The notes: generated by a model not told the origin, from the letters alone. Positions 47,501-60,276 are shown, numbered from the stretch's first letter. The stretch is DNA of 64,000 nt from Hirundichthys speculiger (GCA_018398805.1 JAGFBZ010000259.1:124001-188000), one strand, 5' to 3'. Translations and numbers: made by a program.

Positions 47501-50500
47501 AGTACCTGTAGTAGCTGCTGCTGCTTGGCAGTTTCACCATGACCACATACATACCTGTAGTAGCTGCTGCTGTGGCAAGTTATCTGACATCTACCACCTA
47601 CAGCACCTGTAGTAGCTGCTGCTGGCAGTTATGTAACATCTTCCACCTACATACTGATAGTAGTAGCTGCTGCTGTGGCAGTTATCGTGACACCTCTACC
47701 ACCTACAGCACCTGTAGTAGCTGCTGCTGTGGCAGTTTGTGACATCTACCACCTACAGCACCTGTAGTAGCTGCTGCTGTGGCAGTTATCTTACGTACAA
47801 CATCTACCACCTACAGTACAGTACCTGTAGTAGCTGCTGCTGTGGCAGTTATCGTGACATCTACCACCCTACAGTACCTGTAGTAGCTGCTGCTGTGGCA
47901 GTATACGACATCTACCACCTACAGTACCTGTAGTAGCTGCTGCTGTGGCAGTTATCACGACATCTACCACCTACAGCACCCTGTAGTAGCTGCCTGCTGT
48001 GGCAGTTATGTGACATCTACCACCTACAGTACCTGTAGTAGCTGCTGCTGTGGCAGTTATCGTGACATCTACCACCTACAGTACCTGTAGTAGCTGCTGC
48101 TTGTGGCAGTTATCATGACATCTACCACCTACTGTAGTACCTGTAGTAGCTGCTGCTGTGGCAGTTATCGTGACATCTACCACCTACACCTAGTAGCTTG
48201 CTGCTGTGGCAGTTAGTGACATCTACCACCTACAGCACCTGTAGTAGCTGCTGCTGTGGCAGTTATCGTGACATCTACCACCTACAGTACCTGTAGTAGC
48301 TACTGCTGTGGCAGTTATCAGGACATCTACCACCTACAGTACCTGTAGTAGCTGCTGCTGTGGCAGTTATCACGACATCTACCACCTACAGTACCTGTAG
48401 TAGCTGCTGCTGTGGCAGTTATCACGACATCTACCACCTACAGCACCTGTAGTAGCTGCTGCTGTGGCAGTTATCGTGACATCTACCACCTACAGTACCT
48501 GTAGTAGCTGCTGCTGTGGCAGTTATCGTGACATCTACCACCTACAGCACCTGTAGTAGCTGCTGCTGTGGCAGTTATGGTGACATCTACCACCTACGTA
48601 CCTGTAGTAGCTGCTGCTGTGGCAGTTATCACGACATCTACCACCTACAGTACCTGTAGTAGCTGCTGCTGTGGCAGTTTATCACGACATCTACCACCTA
48701 CAGTACCTGTAGTAGCTGCTGCTGTGGCAGTTATCAACGTGACATCTACCACCTACAGTACCTGTAGTAGCTGCTGCTGCTGTGGCAGTTATCGTGACAT
48801 CTACCACCTACAGCACCTGTAGTAGCTGCTGCTGTGGCAGTTATCGGTGACATCTACCACCTACAGTACCTGTAGTAGCTACTGCTGTGGCAGTTTATCG
48901 TGACATCTACCACCTACAGCACCTGTAGTAGCTGCTGCTGTGGCAGTTATCACGACATCTACCACCTACAGCACCTGTAGTAGCTGCTGCTGTGGCAGTT
49001 TATCACGACATCTACCACCTACAGTACCTGTAGTAGCTGCTGCTGTGGCAGTTATCGTGACATCTACCACCTACAGCCCTGTAGTATATGCTGCTGTGGC
49101 AGTTATCGTGACATCTACCACCTACAGTACCTGTAGTAGCTGCTGCTGTGGCAGTTATCACGACATCTACCACCTACAGTACCTGTTAGTAGCTGCTGCA
49201 TGTGGCAGACATCTACCACCTACACAGCAGTACCTGTAGTAGCTGCTGCTGTGGCAGTTATGTGACATCTACCACCTACAGTACCTGTAGTAGCTGCTGC
49301 TGTGGCAGTTATCACGACATCTACCACCTACAGCACCTGTAGTAGCTGCTGCTGTGGCAGTTATCGTGACATCTACCACCTACAGTACCTGTAGTAGCTG
49401 CTGCTGTGGCAGTTATCGTGACATCTACCACCTACAGTACCTGTAAGTAGCTGCTGCTGTGGCAGTTATCATGACATCTAACCACCTACAGTACCTGTAG
49501 TAGCTGCTGCTGTGGCAGTTATCGTGACATCTACCACCTACAGCAACCTGTAGTAGCTGCTGCTGTGGCAGTTATCGTAACATCTACCACCTACAGTACC
49601 TGTAGTAGCTGCTGCTGTGGCAGTTATCGTGACATCTACCACCTACAGTACCTTGTAGTCGCTACTGCTGTGGTAGTTATCGTGACATCTACCACCTACA
49701 GCACCTGTAGTAGCTGCTGCTGTGGCAGTTATCATGACATCTACCACCTACAGTACCTGTAGTAGCTGCTGCTGTGGCAGTTATCACAACATCTACCACC
49801 TACAGTACCTGTAGTAGCTGCTGCTGTGGCAGTTAGCTAACATCTACCACCTACAGTACCTGTAGTAGCTGCTGCTGTGGCAGTTATCGTGACATCTACC
49901 GCCTACAGTACCTGTAGTAGCTGCTGCTGTGGCAGTTATCACGACATCTACCACCTACAGCACCTGTAGCAGCTGCTGCTGTGGCAGTTATCGTGACATC
50001 TACCACCTACAGCACCTGTAGTAGCTGCTGCTGTGGCAGTTATCGTAACATCTACCACCTACAGTACCTGTAGTAGCTGCTGCTGTGGCAGTTATCGTGA
50101 CATCTACCACCTACAGTACCTGTAGTCGCTACTGCTGTGGTAGTTATCGTGACACCTACAGTACCCAGTTACCTACAGTACCTGTAGTAGCTGCTGCTGT
50201 GGCAGTTATCGTGAGACATCTACCACCTACAGCACCTGTAGTAGCTGCTGCTGTGGCAGTTATCGTGACATCTACCACCTACAGTACCTGTAGTAGCTGC
50301 TGCTGTGGCAGTTATCACGACATCTACCACCTACGGTACCTGTAGTAGCTGCTGCTGTGGCAGTTATTGTGACATCTACCACCTACAGCACCTGTAGTAG
50401 CTGCTGCTGTGGCAGTTATCACGACATCTACCACCTACGGTACCTGTAGTAGCTGCTGCTGTGGCAGTTATTGTGACATCTACCACCTACAGTACCTGTA

Positions 50501-52410
50501 GTAGCTGCTACTGTGGCAGTTATCACGACATCTACCACCTACGGTACCTGTAGTAGCTGCTGCTGTGGCAGTTATCGTGACATCTACCACCTACAGTACC
50601 TGTAGTAGCTGCTGCCGTGGCAGTTATCGTGACATCTTCCACCTACAGTACCTGTAGTAGCTGCTGCTGTGGCAGTTATCACGACATCTACCACCTACGG
50701 TACCTGTAGTAGCTGCTGCTGTGGCAGTTATCGTGACATCTACCACCTAAGGTACCTGTAGTAGCTGCTGCTGTGGCAGTTATCACGACATCTACCACCT
50801 ACGGTACCTGTAGTAGCTGCTGCTGTGGCAGTTATCGTGACATCTACCACCTACGGTACCTGTAGTAGCTGCTGCTGTGGCAGTTATCGTGACATCTACC
50901 ACCTACGGTACCTGTAGTAGCTGCTGCCGTGGCAGTTATCGTGACATCTACCACCTCGGTACCTGTAGTAGCTGCTGCCTGTATAGTGCTGCCGTGGCAG
51001 TTATCACGACATCTACCACCTACGGTACCTGTAGTAGCTGCTGCCTGTGGCAGTTATCACGACATCTACCACCTACGGTACCTGTAGTAGCTGCTGCTGT
51101 GGCAGTTATCACGACATCTACCACCTACGGTACCTGTAGTAGCTGCTGCTGTGGCAGTTATCACGACATCTACCACCTACGGTACCTGTAGTAGCTGCTG
51201 CTGTGGCAGTTATCACGACAACTACCACCTACAGTACCTGTAGTAGCTGCTGCTGTGGCAGTTATTGTGACATCTACCACCTACGGTACCTGTAGTAGCT
51301 GCTGCTGTGGCAGTTATTGTGACATCTACCACATACGGTACCTGTAGTAGCTGCTGCTGTGGCAGTTATCACGACATCTACCACCTACGGTACCTGTAGT
51401 AGGTACTGCTGTGGCAGTTATCACGACATCTACCACCTACGGCACCTGTAGTAGCTGTTGCTGTGGCAGTTATCGTGACATCTACCACCTACAGTACCTG
51501 TAGTAGCTGCTGCTGTGGCAGTTATCGTGACATCTACCACCTACAGTACCTGTAGTAGCTGCTGCTGTGGCAGTTATCGTGACATCTACCACCTACAGTA
51601 CCTGTAGTCGCTACTGCTGTGGCAGTTATCGTGACATCTACCACCTACAGTACCTGTAGTCGCTGCTGCTGTGGCAGTTATCGCGACATCTACCACCTAC
51701 AGCACCTGTAGTAGCTGCTGCTGTGGCAGTTATGGTGACATCTACCACCTACAGCACCTGTAGTAGCTGCTGCTGTGGCAGTTATTGTGACATCTACCAC
51801 CTACAGCACCTGTAGTAGCTGCTGCTGTGGCAGTTATTGTGACATCTACCACCTACAGCACCTGTAGTAGCTGCTGCTGTGGCAGTTATCGTGACATCTA
51901 CCACCTACAGTACCTGTAGTAGCTGCTGCTGTGGCAGTTATCACGACATCTACCACCTACAGTACCTGTAGTAGCTGCTGCTGTGGCAGTTATCACGACA
52001 TCTACCACCTACGGTACCTGTAGTAGCTGCTGCCGTGGCAGTTATCGTGACATCTACCACCTACAGCACCTGTAGTAGCTGCTGCCGTGGCAGTTATCGT
52101 GACATCTTCCACCTGCAGTACCTGTAGTAGCTGCTGCCGTGGCAGTTATCACGACATCTACCACCTACGGTACCTGTAGTAGCTGCTGCTGTGGCAGTTA
52201 TCACGACATCTACCACCTACGGTACCTGTAGTAGGTACTGCTGTGGCAGTTATCACGACATCTACCACCTACGGTACCTGTAGTAGCTGCTGCTGTGGCA
52301 GTTATCACGACATCTACCACCTACGGTACCTGTAGTAGCTGCTGCTGTGGCAGTTATTGTGACATCTACCACATACGGTACCTGTAGTAGCTGCTGCTGT
52401 GGCAGTTATT
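44546..52410 (+). repeat. 52-bp minisatellite, about 151 copies (7.87 kb)
   Basis: The unit is CGTGACATCTACCACCTACA then GTACCTGTAGTAGCTGCTGC then TGTGGCAGTTAT. It contains the small palindrome CTACAGTACCTGTAG and a CTG triplet run. Variants include CACGACAT for CGTGACAT, CAGCACC for CAGTACC and, from about 50.3 kb, CGGTACC. Indels are frequent before about 48 kb and rarer after. Stop codons interrupt all plus-strand frames within one to three units, so the short Cys/Ser-rich frames are not genes. Confidence 0.97.
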
Positions 52411-52795
52411 GCGAGGCAAGTGACAGATCTCAGATTGGGAATGTTTTTTTTTTCTACTAATAATAACGCACGTTAAAATACGGGAGATTTATGGGAAAAA
52501 TACAAATACGCAAGGACAGCGGGAGAGAAGAGTAAAATACGGGACTTTCCCGGCCAAAACAGGATACTTGACAGGTATGATTTACAAGCATGAAAGTGCA
52601 TTTTATTCTGTTTCCATGATACTTACTATGAAAACTAATATAATTTCTTTCTTGTTAACTATTCTGTTGTGTATTTATTTGAGATTATTTACCAAAACAG
52701 TCAATTTTTCTGTGGAGTAGATTCAGTGATAGATTTTTGCTTTCGTCCGTCTTCAGTTTTGTCCATCTGTCAATCTCTGGGTTAGGCGCATGTGT
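52411..52795. other. Spacer in copy B with CCCGTATTTT-type motifs
   Basis: ACGGGAGATTTATGGG, TACGGGACTTTCCCGG and the reverse of CATACCTGTCAAGTATCC resemble the end of another fish DNA element, but no partner end was found. Confidence 0.35.
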
Positions 52796-53059
52796 AGTTA
52801 TGACCCTGGCAAACGATGTGCACCCTAAACATGGCCACTTTTCCCCAAATAAACGTTGTTTCTAAATTGTTTAGATATCTTTGTCTTGGTGACACATGAC
52901 AAATGTGCAGAAATCATAGAAAAGAAAAGTTTTTTTTCTAAGTTAATGGTGGATTTTGTGGCCCTCGCCACTGGCAACAAGGCAGAAAAAAAAACGGTCA
53001 AAATGGTAAAGTTTCGGTCGCATTTGGCGACCATTTAGTCACGATTTTATGCCCTGACA

Positions 53060-53525
53060 CTGCCCTAATACCATAACGCTCCAATTTTTTTATTAATATA
53101 TCATGATTTATCGAATCAAATGCTTTTTTTAGATCAATAAAGACCCTAACTGCAAATTTCTTTTTATCTTTGGAGCTGGTGATTCCTTGCCAATGATGTG
53201 GATCTTTGAGATCTAAATCCATACTGGCTTTCAGAAAGCAGTTTGTGTTTGTTGATACATTTGTCCAATCTATTAATGAATAGTTTTTCTAAAATTTTGT
53301 AAAACTGTGGGAGCAGAGAAACAGGCCTGTAGTTAGTGAACTGGTGTCTGTCTCCAGTTTTGTATAGTGGGATGACTTTTGCAGTTTTCATTTCTTTTGA
53401 AAATGTTCCAGTTCTGAATGACAGATTGCAGATGTTTCAGTGGCTGAACATCTGCCTCAATAACCTTTTTGACTGTTGCCATATCTATACCATCAGAGTC
53501 AGTTGACACCTTGCTTTTACAAGGT
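53060..53525 (-). pseudogene. Non-LTR retrotransposon reverse transcriptase fragment (Jockey/CR1-like)
   Basis: The minus strand reads SDGIDMATVKKVIEADVQPL in a first frame. It then gives MKTAKVIPLYKTGDRHQFTN, YRPVSLLPQFYKILEKLFIN and LLSESQYGFRSQRSTSLA, and after a shift near 53200 VRVFIDLKKAFDSINHDILI then KLERYGIR. These are RT motifs 0 to 3: YRPVSLLP, the QYGFR block, and FIDLKKAFD with the first catalytic Asp. The motif with the Asp pair is absent because the fragment stops at copy B. Confidence 0.78.
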
Positions 53526-53529
53526 CAGT

Positions 53530-54262
53530 GTCAGTGGAGTTGAATGAGAAATTGACTGACAGGTGCCTTCTTAGGTTGACCCAACACCACCTCACATGCT
53601 GCTGTGTTCTGGACCATCTGTAGGTGTTTCACTGTGGATACTGAGCATCTTTAGATCAGTCTAAGCTAGAGATAACCATACTGAACTAGTTACTGCTGTT
53701 TTTCTTTTCTTGTCTTTCCATTTTCTATATATTGAAAAGTGCACAGCGACCTTGTCTGAAGAAAAAAAAAAAGAAAGAAATTCTGAACACAGTGTGAGCT
53801 CTTTGGAGGATTCTTGGACATGAGTCCCTGAACCTAAAGGTATTGTGCACGTTAAATGAACAAGACTGGTGACTTTACTTCTAAGCTATTTATTACCATT
53901 CGGGTCATTCATGTTTGGTCACTTACTGCCATTTTCTGTTTCTTTTTGTTACAGTCATGTACATCCTGTTGTCAGTGAGTGTAAACAATGTTAGCATGCA
54001 TGCAACAAATCCTGCGGTAATAATTGCTCTTGTCTTCAGCTGAGACATTAAGACGTCCTTCCACTCATGAGAACATGTACAGTAGAGTTCAGCTCACTGT
54101 GAAGAGATGGGTGGAATTATGTGCAGGGCTTCCCGGTGTAAGTGAAGGTCCTCAATAGAACATAATGAACATTAAATACTTACATTCCTGTGAACAATTT
54201 AAACATTTTCTGTATCTGGTTGAATGTCTTTATTTATTTGAAGGAACACTCCTATGCATTAG
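53530..54262. other. Unassigned DNA
   Basis: No gene or complete repeat recognised; it probably begins with more decayed LINE sequence. Confidence 0.35.
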
Positions 54263-54270
54263 GTAAAAAC

Positions 54271-55364
54271 CAGGGGTGCACGATAACTATCGGGCCGATA
54301 ACAGGAAATTATGACGTCATTTCTATAAGTCCGATATCACGACAAATAGCCCCGATAACATATATATTTCTGTGAACACGGCAGTGCCTCGCTCCCTCTG
54401 AGTATTAAATGACCGGCAGTAAATGTTATGTTCAAGTAACGTCGGCATAATCAGAAAAATGATTTCTCAATCAGGAAAATTAAGAATACCCCCTCATGCC
54501 AGAAAACAACTCGTTAACTCGGTCATAATTTTAGTAGTTGTTAACTTGAATCGATATTCGCAGTATTTCCCCTCATGTTACACATAAAAAAGAAAAAAAA
54601 ATAGAAAAGGCTGAAAGAACGACTAGCAAAGTGGGAACGTGGGAATTTACGTTACACCTTGAACGCAGCCTGCAGCACAGCGCTGATCACAACAAACATG
54701 GCAGCGTGGAACTTCGTTAAAGTTTCAGAAGAAGATAGTTTGGTGGTTATTTGTGATGAATCCTCCGAGTGAATTCTACGAGGAGGGAAGCACAAGCTTT
54801 AATGCGTAAAACCTGATCAGCCACCTACAACATAACAATCGCTTCCATTAACGGAAGCTAATGCTAACGTGCGCAAGCCAGCAGGAGTCTCTCCTCCCCT
54901 CATTTCACTCACCTAAAACTTCCATGAGATTAAAAAACAAAAACTACTGAACCTCATTTACTTTAATTAAAGGTATTAATTTAAATGGAACCACAAGCCA
55001 AAATCCTTTAAATGTTAATCTTTTTCAGTTTGTAATTCTGATGTATGTATTTCCATCAGTTCAAGGAGCCTTTATTTTTTTATATCAGTCAGTAATGAAC
55101 CTTATTTAAGTTGATGTGAGATATCAAATAGGTTTGTTTGATAGCTTTATGAAAATGTTTGAGAGGCTTGACAATAGTTTTTCATTGGAAAAAATAAATA
55201 TCTGTTCATTTAAAAAGTCAAAACTATTTTTGATTTTGTTCATAGTATTGATGTAATGATCTTAGGTATATGTGTGTGTTATCGGTTATCGGTATCGGCC
55301 TTTAGGAGCTGAAAGTTATCTGTTATTGGTATCGGTTTTAAAAAACAGTTATCGTGCATCCCTA
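54271..55364 (+). mobile_element. hAT element, TGCACGATAAC family, copy 2
   Basis: Ends CAGGGGTGCACGATAACTAT and reverse TAGGGATGCACGATAACTGT. A perfect 8-bp duplication GTAAAAAC flanks it (54263-54270 and 55365-55372). It contains the same BED remnant as copy 1 (near 54700-54830). Confidence 0.92.
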
Positions 55365-55466
55365 GTAAAAACATTTCTGATATTAATATTGTCTCTGCAA
55401 AGGCAGCACACATACTGACATTATATACTCTTTTCTCATCTCTTGTGTCTCTTTAATTGTGTCTGT

Positions 55467-55735
55467 TCACATCAACTCCTCCACTTGCTCAGATGTGTAT
55501 TTACAAGGATCTCTGCTCATACTCAGAATATCCTCCATACTGAAAGCACATTTGTCCGCTTGAATATGATGTTTAGGAACCATGGTCATGCCAACTTTGT
55601 TAACAAAGCTGCATTTCAGATTTTTCAGCACACCAGTAAACAGAACATCTGGACTTAAAGTGTTGTAGCAGCTCCCACTCTGCTTTTCACAATAAGAATC
55701 CACAGCCTCTAGATCTTCAACTGAGTTTTGCTTAT
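55467..55735 (-). CDS. Possible terminal coding exon of an unidentified gene
   Basis: A minus-strand frame of about 87 codons runs from a possible acceptor (AAAACTCAG|TT at about 55730) through EDLEAVDSYCEKQSGSCYN, LFTGVLKNLKCSFVNKVG, HHIQADKCAFSMEDILSM and DPCKYTSEQVEELM to TGA at 55467. The composition is protein-like (balanced residues, amphipathic ending), and an ATTAAA lies about 20 bp after the stop. I do not recognise the family. It is not inside a recognised repeat; copy 2 of the hAT lies about 100 bp downstream. It could be a host last exon or a piece of an unknown transposon. Confidence 0.35.
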
Positions 55736-55744
55736 ATTAACAAT

Positions 55745-57100
55745 GAAGATCATCCATAAAAGTAGACACACCTTTTCTCCACGGTTCCTCATTCACACAT
55801 GCTCTAACAGGCATGTGAATGTTAGTTTAAGAACTTGAAACACTTTGGAGTGCTTTCTGGAAAAACATGTACACTTAAAATGTAAGTGCAGTATTATAAA
55901 ATGAGAGGATATTGCTGATAAACTGCCTGCAGAAAAATATTTTTTATCAGCACATACAGCTGTTTTGAATTTATGACCTCAGAATTTCAGAGCTGCTGTA
56001 CATCCGTGAAAGCAACCTTTGCCACTAGTTTGGTTCCCTTACTGTTTTTGTTGCATCAGTCCCTAGATCATTTGCATCTTTTGTTTCTCAATTTGTTAAA
56101 TTTATGTCTCATTTTGTTTGTTTTGTGTCTCCTTAAAAAAATCTTGTCTAGTTTTTTTTTTTTTTTTCCTTTTTATTTTTTATTTTTTTTTGGGGGGGGG
56201 GGGGGGGGGGGGGTATTTTCTGTCTCACTATGGTCATTACACCCACAATATATTTTGTCAGTGCAGTGTCCAAGTTACCTCTTTTGGCCACTGATCTTTT
56301 GCACTCTTGACCTAACTTCTTGTTTATTTGTGGATACTGTACATTCATTGCCTCTAGTCTCTCAACAACTTTTATCCAAAATAATCTATGGCATTAATTA
56401 ATAGAAAATGTTAATCATTAGTTAACCCAAACCCTTCTACAAGTTATATACCAGGAAGTGTTATATCAATATCATTCTAAAGAGTTTGTCACAGGAAACT
56501 AAATGTTTAAAACCATCAATTATTGGATGGTCAGATCAGATCCATTAGTCAATATAAATAACTTGACTGACTTCTAGCATCTGTTTTAGAGTTCTTCTCT
56601 GACCTGTGCTGTAAGAGTTTATAAATGCTGACTTCCGGTTATGGACTGCAACTAACAAGACAACAGGAACTTGGCCAGACACTAAATTACTGAAAAAAAT
56701 ACATGAAAAATGAGCAAAAGTCAATTTAAACTTACTTAAATGACAGGATAAACTCTGAAGAAGATATGCCACCATAATGTTCGTTTCTCATTTTTTCACT
56801 TCCTTTTCTCTTTTTTTGTTCTCCTTGACTTGATTTATTTATTTTATTTTCATCTAAGCCTTAAAATTTACTGATGGTTGAAGGTCTATTTTTCAACAGG
56901 TTAGTGAGCCCTGAGTTGCAGATTATAATATGAACTGCATTGCTCCCCAGTGTGTGGATCAAACATTGATTATAACCAGAGTTAATCACTCTTTTTCTAC
57001 TTTTATATGTACTTTGTTTGGGAAAGTGCATTGAGGGGTTGGGGGTTGGGGGGGGGGGACAAGATCTTTGTGCTTTGTTTTTCATGTTAAAGGTTTTGTA
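55745..57100. other. Unassigned DNA with homopolymers and a G-rich block
   Basis: Contains a T-rich run followed by 22 G (56192-56213) and a G-rich motif at 57034-57059. No gene recognised; the small frames found have no motifs. Confidence 0.4.
57034..57059 (+). other. Potential G-quadruplex motif
   Basis: GGGG-TT-GGGGG-TT-GGGGGGGGGG: enough G runs with short loops for a four-stranded fold. It lies just upstream of the L1 fragment. Confidence 0.6.
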
Positions 57101-57424
57101 CTTTTGGTCTCTCGGTCATGTCTTCTGAATATGCAAATCAATTTTAGATGCAAATGACTACTAGATCAGAGCTAAAAATCTCCAGCTGTAATACAAGAGG
57201 GTTGAGCAAAATGATAAAACTGAAACAAGTTTTGAACAGGATTAAGCAAATGAAGGCCTACATAATTTTCCTATAAGAGACTCACTTGACAGAAAAATGA
57301 TGTAAATAAGGTCAAAAATAGATGGCCAGGGCAAGTTCACTCTGCTTCGTTTTCATCTCATGCCAGGGGAGTTATGATATTAATCCATAAATCTCTTTTC
57401 AATAAAAACATAATCACATACACC

Positions 57425-58511
57425 TAGGGATGCACGATAACTGTTTTTTAAAACCGATAACCGATAACTTTCAGCTCCTAAAGGCCGATACCGATAACTG
57501 ATAACACACACATCTACCTAAGATCATTACGTCAATACTATGAACAAAATCAAAAATAGTTTTGACTTTTTATATGAACAGATATTTGTTTTTTCCAGTG
57601 AAAAACTATTGACAAGCCTCTCAAACATTTTCTTAAAGCTATCAAACAAACCTATTTGATATCTTACATCAACTTAAATAAGGTTCATTACTGACTGATA
57701 TATAATAAAATAAAGGCTCCTTGAACTGATGGAAATACATGCATCAAAATTACTAACTGAAAAAGATGAACACTTAAAGGATTTTGGCTTGTGGTTCCAT
57801 TTAAATTAATACCTTTAATTAAAGTAAATGAGGTTCAGTAGTTTTTATTTTTAATCTCATGGAAGTTTTAGGTGAGTGAAATGAGGGGAGGAGAGACTCC
57901 TGCTGGCTTGCGCACGTTAGCATTAGCTTCCGTTAATGGAAGCGATTGTTATGTTGTAGGTGGCTGATCAGGTTTTACGTATTAAAGCTTGTGCTTCCCT
58001 CCTCGTAGAATTCACTCGGAGGATTCATCACAAATAACCACCAAACTATCTTCTTCTGAAACTTTAACGAAGTTCCACGCCCCCATGTTTGTTGTGATCA
58101 GCGCTGTGCTGCAGGCTGCATTCAAGGTGGAACGTAAATTCCAACGTTTCCTCGTTTGCTAGACTTTCTTTCAGCCTTTTCTATTTTTTCTTTTTTATGT
58201 GTAACATGTGGGAAAATACTGCGAATATCAATTCAAGTCCGCAACTACTAAAATTATGACCGAGTTAACGAGTTGTTTTCTGGCATGAGGAGGTATTCTT
58301 GATTTTCCTTACTGAATAATTGTTTTTCTGATTATGCCGACGTCACTTGAACATAACATTCACTGCTGGTCATTCAAGGCTCAGAGGGAGCGAGACACTG
58401 CTGTGTTGACAGAAATATAAATGTTATCGGGGCTATTCGTTGTGATATCGGACTTATCGGGATGACGTCATAATTTCCTGTTATCGGCCCGATAGTTATC
58501 GTTCACCCCTA
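57425..58511 (-). mobile_element. hAT element, TGCACGATAAC family, copy 3
   Basis: Inverted relative to copies 1 and 2. Ends TAGGGATGCACGATAACTG and reverse TAGGGGTGAACGATAACTAT. A perfect 8-bp duplication CATACACC is present (57417-57424 and 58512-58519). Inserted into the endonuclease part of the L1 ORF2. Confidence 0.93.
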
Positions 58512-59851
58512 CATACACCCATCAGGGAGGTATATTATACTTAATGGTGCCATTATGTCTACTCAAATTTGTTTAATATGTATATATGCTCCTAATGGTG
58601 ATGACCCATCCTTTTTTCAAAACCTCTTTCTATGTCATCCCATCCTGGTCAGTATGTAATTGGCGATCTTAATTCCATTCTAGATCCAGTTCAGGACCGC
58701 TCTACTGGTATTGACACATCCCATCAACAGACAAGAAAATTATTTAAAAATTCATGATTGATCTGAACTTAAATTTATATTTGGCGATATCTCAAACAAA
58801 CAAGAGACTATTCCTGCTTTTCAGGATCTTAAAAGACATATTCTAGAATAGACTATTTTTTAATTTCACATGGACTACTGTCAAAAATTGAAAAATCCTG
58901 GTATGACAGTATATTACTTTCAGACCTAATAATGCAATTACCCAATACTATGTACTCACAATTTAGATTTCATTTTCAGTCTAAATGGCTCTATAACCTG
59001 GAATTTGTAAAGTTTATTGATGAGAAAATAGAAGGGTACTTAACCATTAATATAAATCAGTGCATGATAGGCATTCAAGGCCTATTTAAGGGGAGAAATA
59101 ATAAGTCATACTACATACAAGTCAAAAAAATATTATTCACAACTTAACTATCTCGAACCAAAAACATTAGGTTAAAACATTAGAGCAAGAACTTTACCAC
59201 AATGAAAACCCAGAGAAACAACATGAGCTTACCTTACTGAAATCTGAGTACAACAAAGTAACCACTCATAAAATAGCCTCCAGCTTGTTGTGGCTAAAGC
59301 AATCATACTATGACCAGAAAGAGAAAGCAGGGAAATTATTAGCATGGAGGTTGAAAAAGATACAAACTGACAGAGCTATCAAAACATTTAAGCTACAGGA
59401 TGGGGAAATCTTGATCGATCCATTAGAAATAAACACTGATTTCAAACAGTTCTATGAGGATTTGTATAAGTCTGAATATAGCTTGCCAAAAGAAGATGTG
59501 CACCGAAGATGTTAAAACTGCCCTTGTGTGTTGAAGAATTATCTGAAGCATGTAAAGACCTAAGCAGTGAGAAGGCACCTGAGCTTGATGGCTTGCCCAT
59601 TGAATTATATAAAACATTTGCTGGAAAACTGTTACCTCACCTTTTGGAGGTGTTTAATGAATCATATAAAAAAAAGTATTTTGCCCCCAATCCTTTTGAA
59701 GCCAGGTAAAAGTCCCTGAGAAAGAACACCATATCGGCCCATATCTTTAATATCTTGCGATACTAAGATATTCAAATCATCAAATCAAACTTTATTTATA
59801 TAGCACTTTTCATACATTAAAAATGCAACACAAAGTGCTTCACAATGAAAA

Positions 59852-59902
<51 letters not shown>

Positions 59903-59905
<3 letters not shown>

Positions 59906-60187
59906 GGAAAAAATTATTAGACCACCCTTGTTTTCTTCAGTTTCTTGTTCATTTTAATGCCTGGTACAACTAAAGGTACATTTGTTTGGACAAACATAAT
60001 GATAACCACAAAGATTGCTCATAAGCATTTTATTTAAGAGCTGATATCTTACCATTTTCCATGGTTTTCCTTTCCTTTTTTCCTTTCTGTCTGTTTTAGT
60101 CACATGATGACGTTTAGTGGTACCAGGTATTAAAATGAACAAGAAACTGAAGAAAAAAATGGTGGTCTAATAATTTTTTCCATGACT
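59903..60187 (-). mobile_element. Tc1/mariner-type MITE, copy 3 (shortened)
   Basis: Inverted relative to 28001-28834. It lacks the first four bases of one TIR and about 80 bp of interior, and is flanked by TA tracts on both sides. Confidence 0.82.
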
Positions 60188-60189
60188 GT

Positions 60190-60276
60190 ATATACGCCTA
60201 TATATATATATATATATTATATATATATACACACACACACATACATATACCACACACACACACACACATATATATA

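Larger units (their letters stand above)
43790..53056 (-). mobile_element. TIR element, CAGGGCATAAAAT family, copy B, enlarged by a minisatellite
   Basis: Left CAGGGCATAAAATTAGAATT and right TCACGATTTTATGCCCTG match the reversed ends of copy A (30401-32044) over about 140 and 260 bp. Between them lie a hairpin, about 470 bp of unassigned DNA, the 52-bp array and a further 390 bp. At 9.27 kb it is more than five times longer than copy A. The flanks (TCCACATC / ACACTGCC) show no target duplication, and the two sides belong to different repeats, so rearrangement is possible. Confidence 0.65.

Noticed and set aside
44460..51191. Many short Cys/Ser/Tyr-rich frames that look like secreted cysteine-rich peptides
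   Set aside because: They are translations of the 52-bp minisatellite, recur every few units, and lack signal peptides or conserved spacing.
44546..52410. CRISPR-like array
   Set aside because: The repeats are head-to-tail without unique spacers, and the genome is that of a vertebrate.
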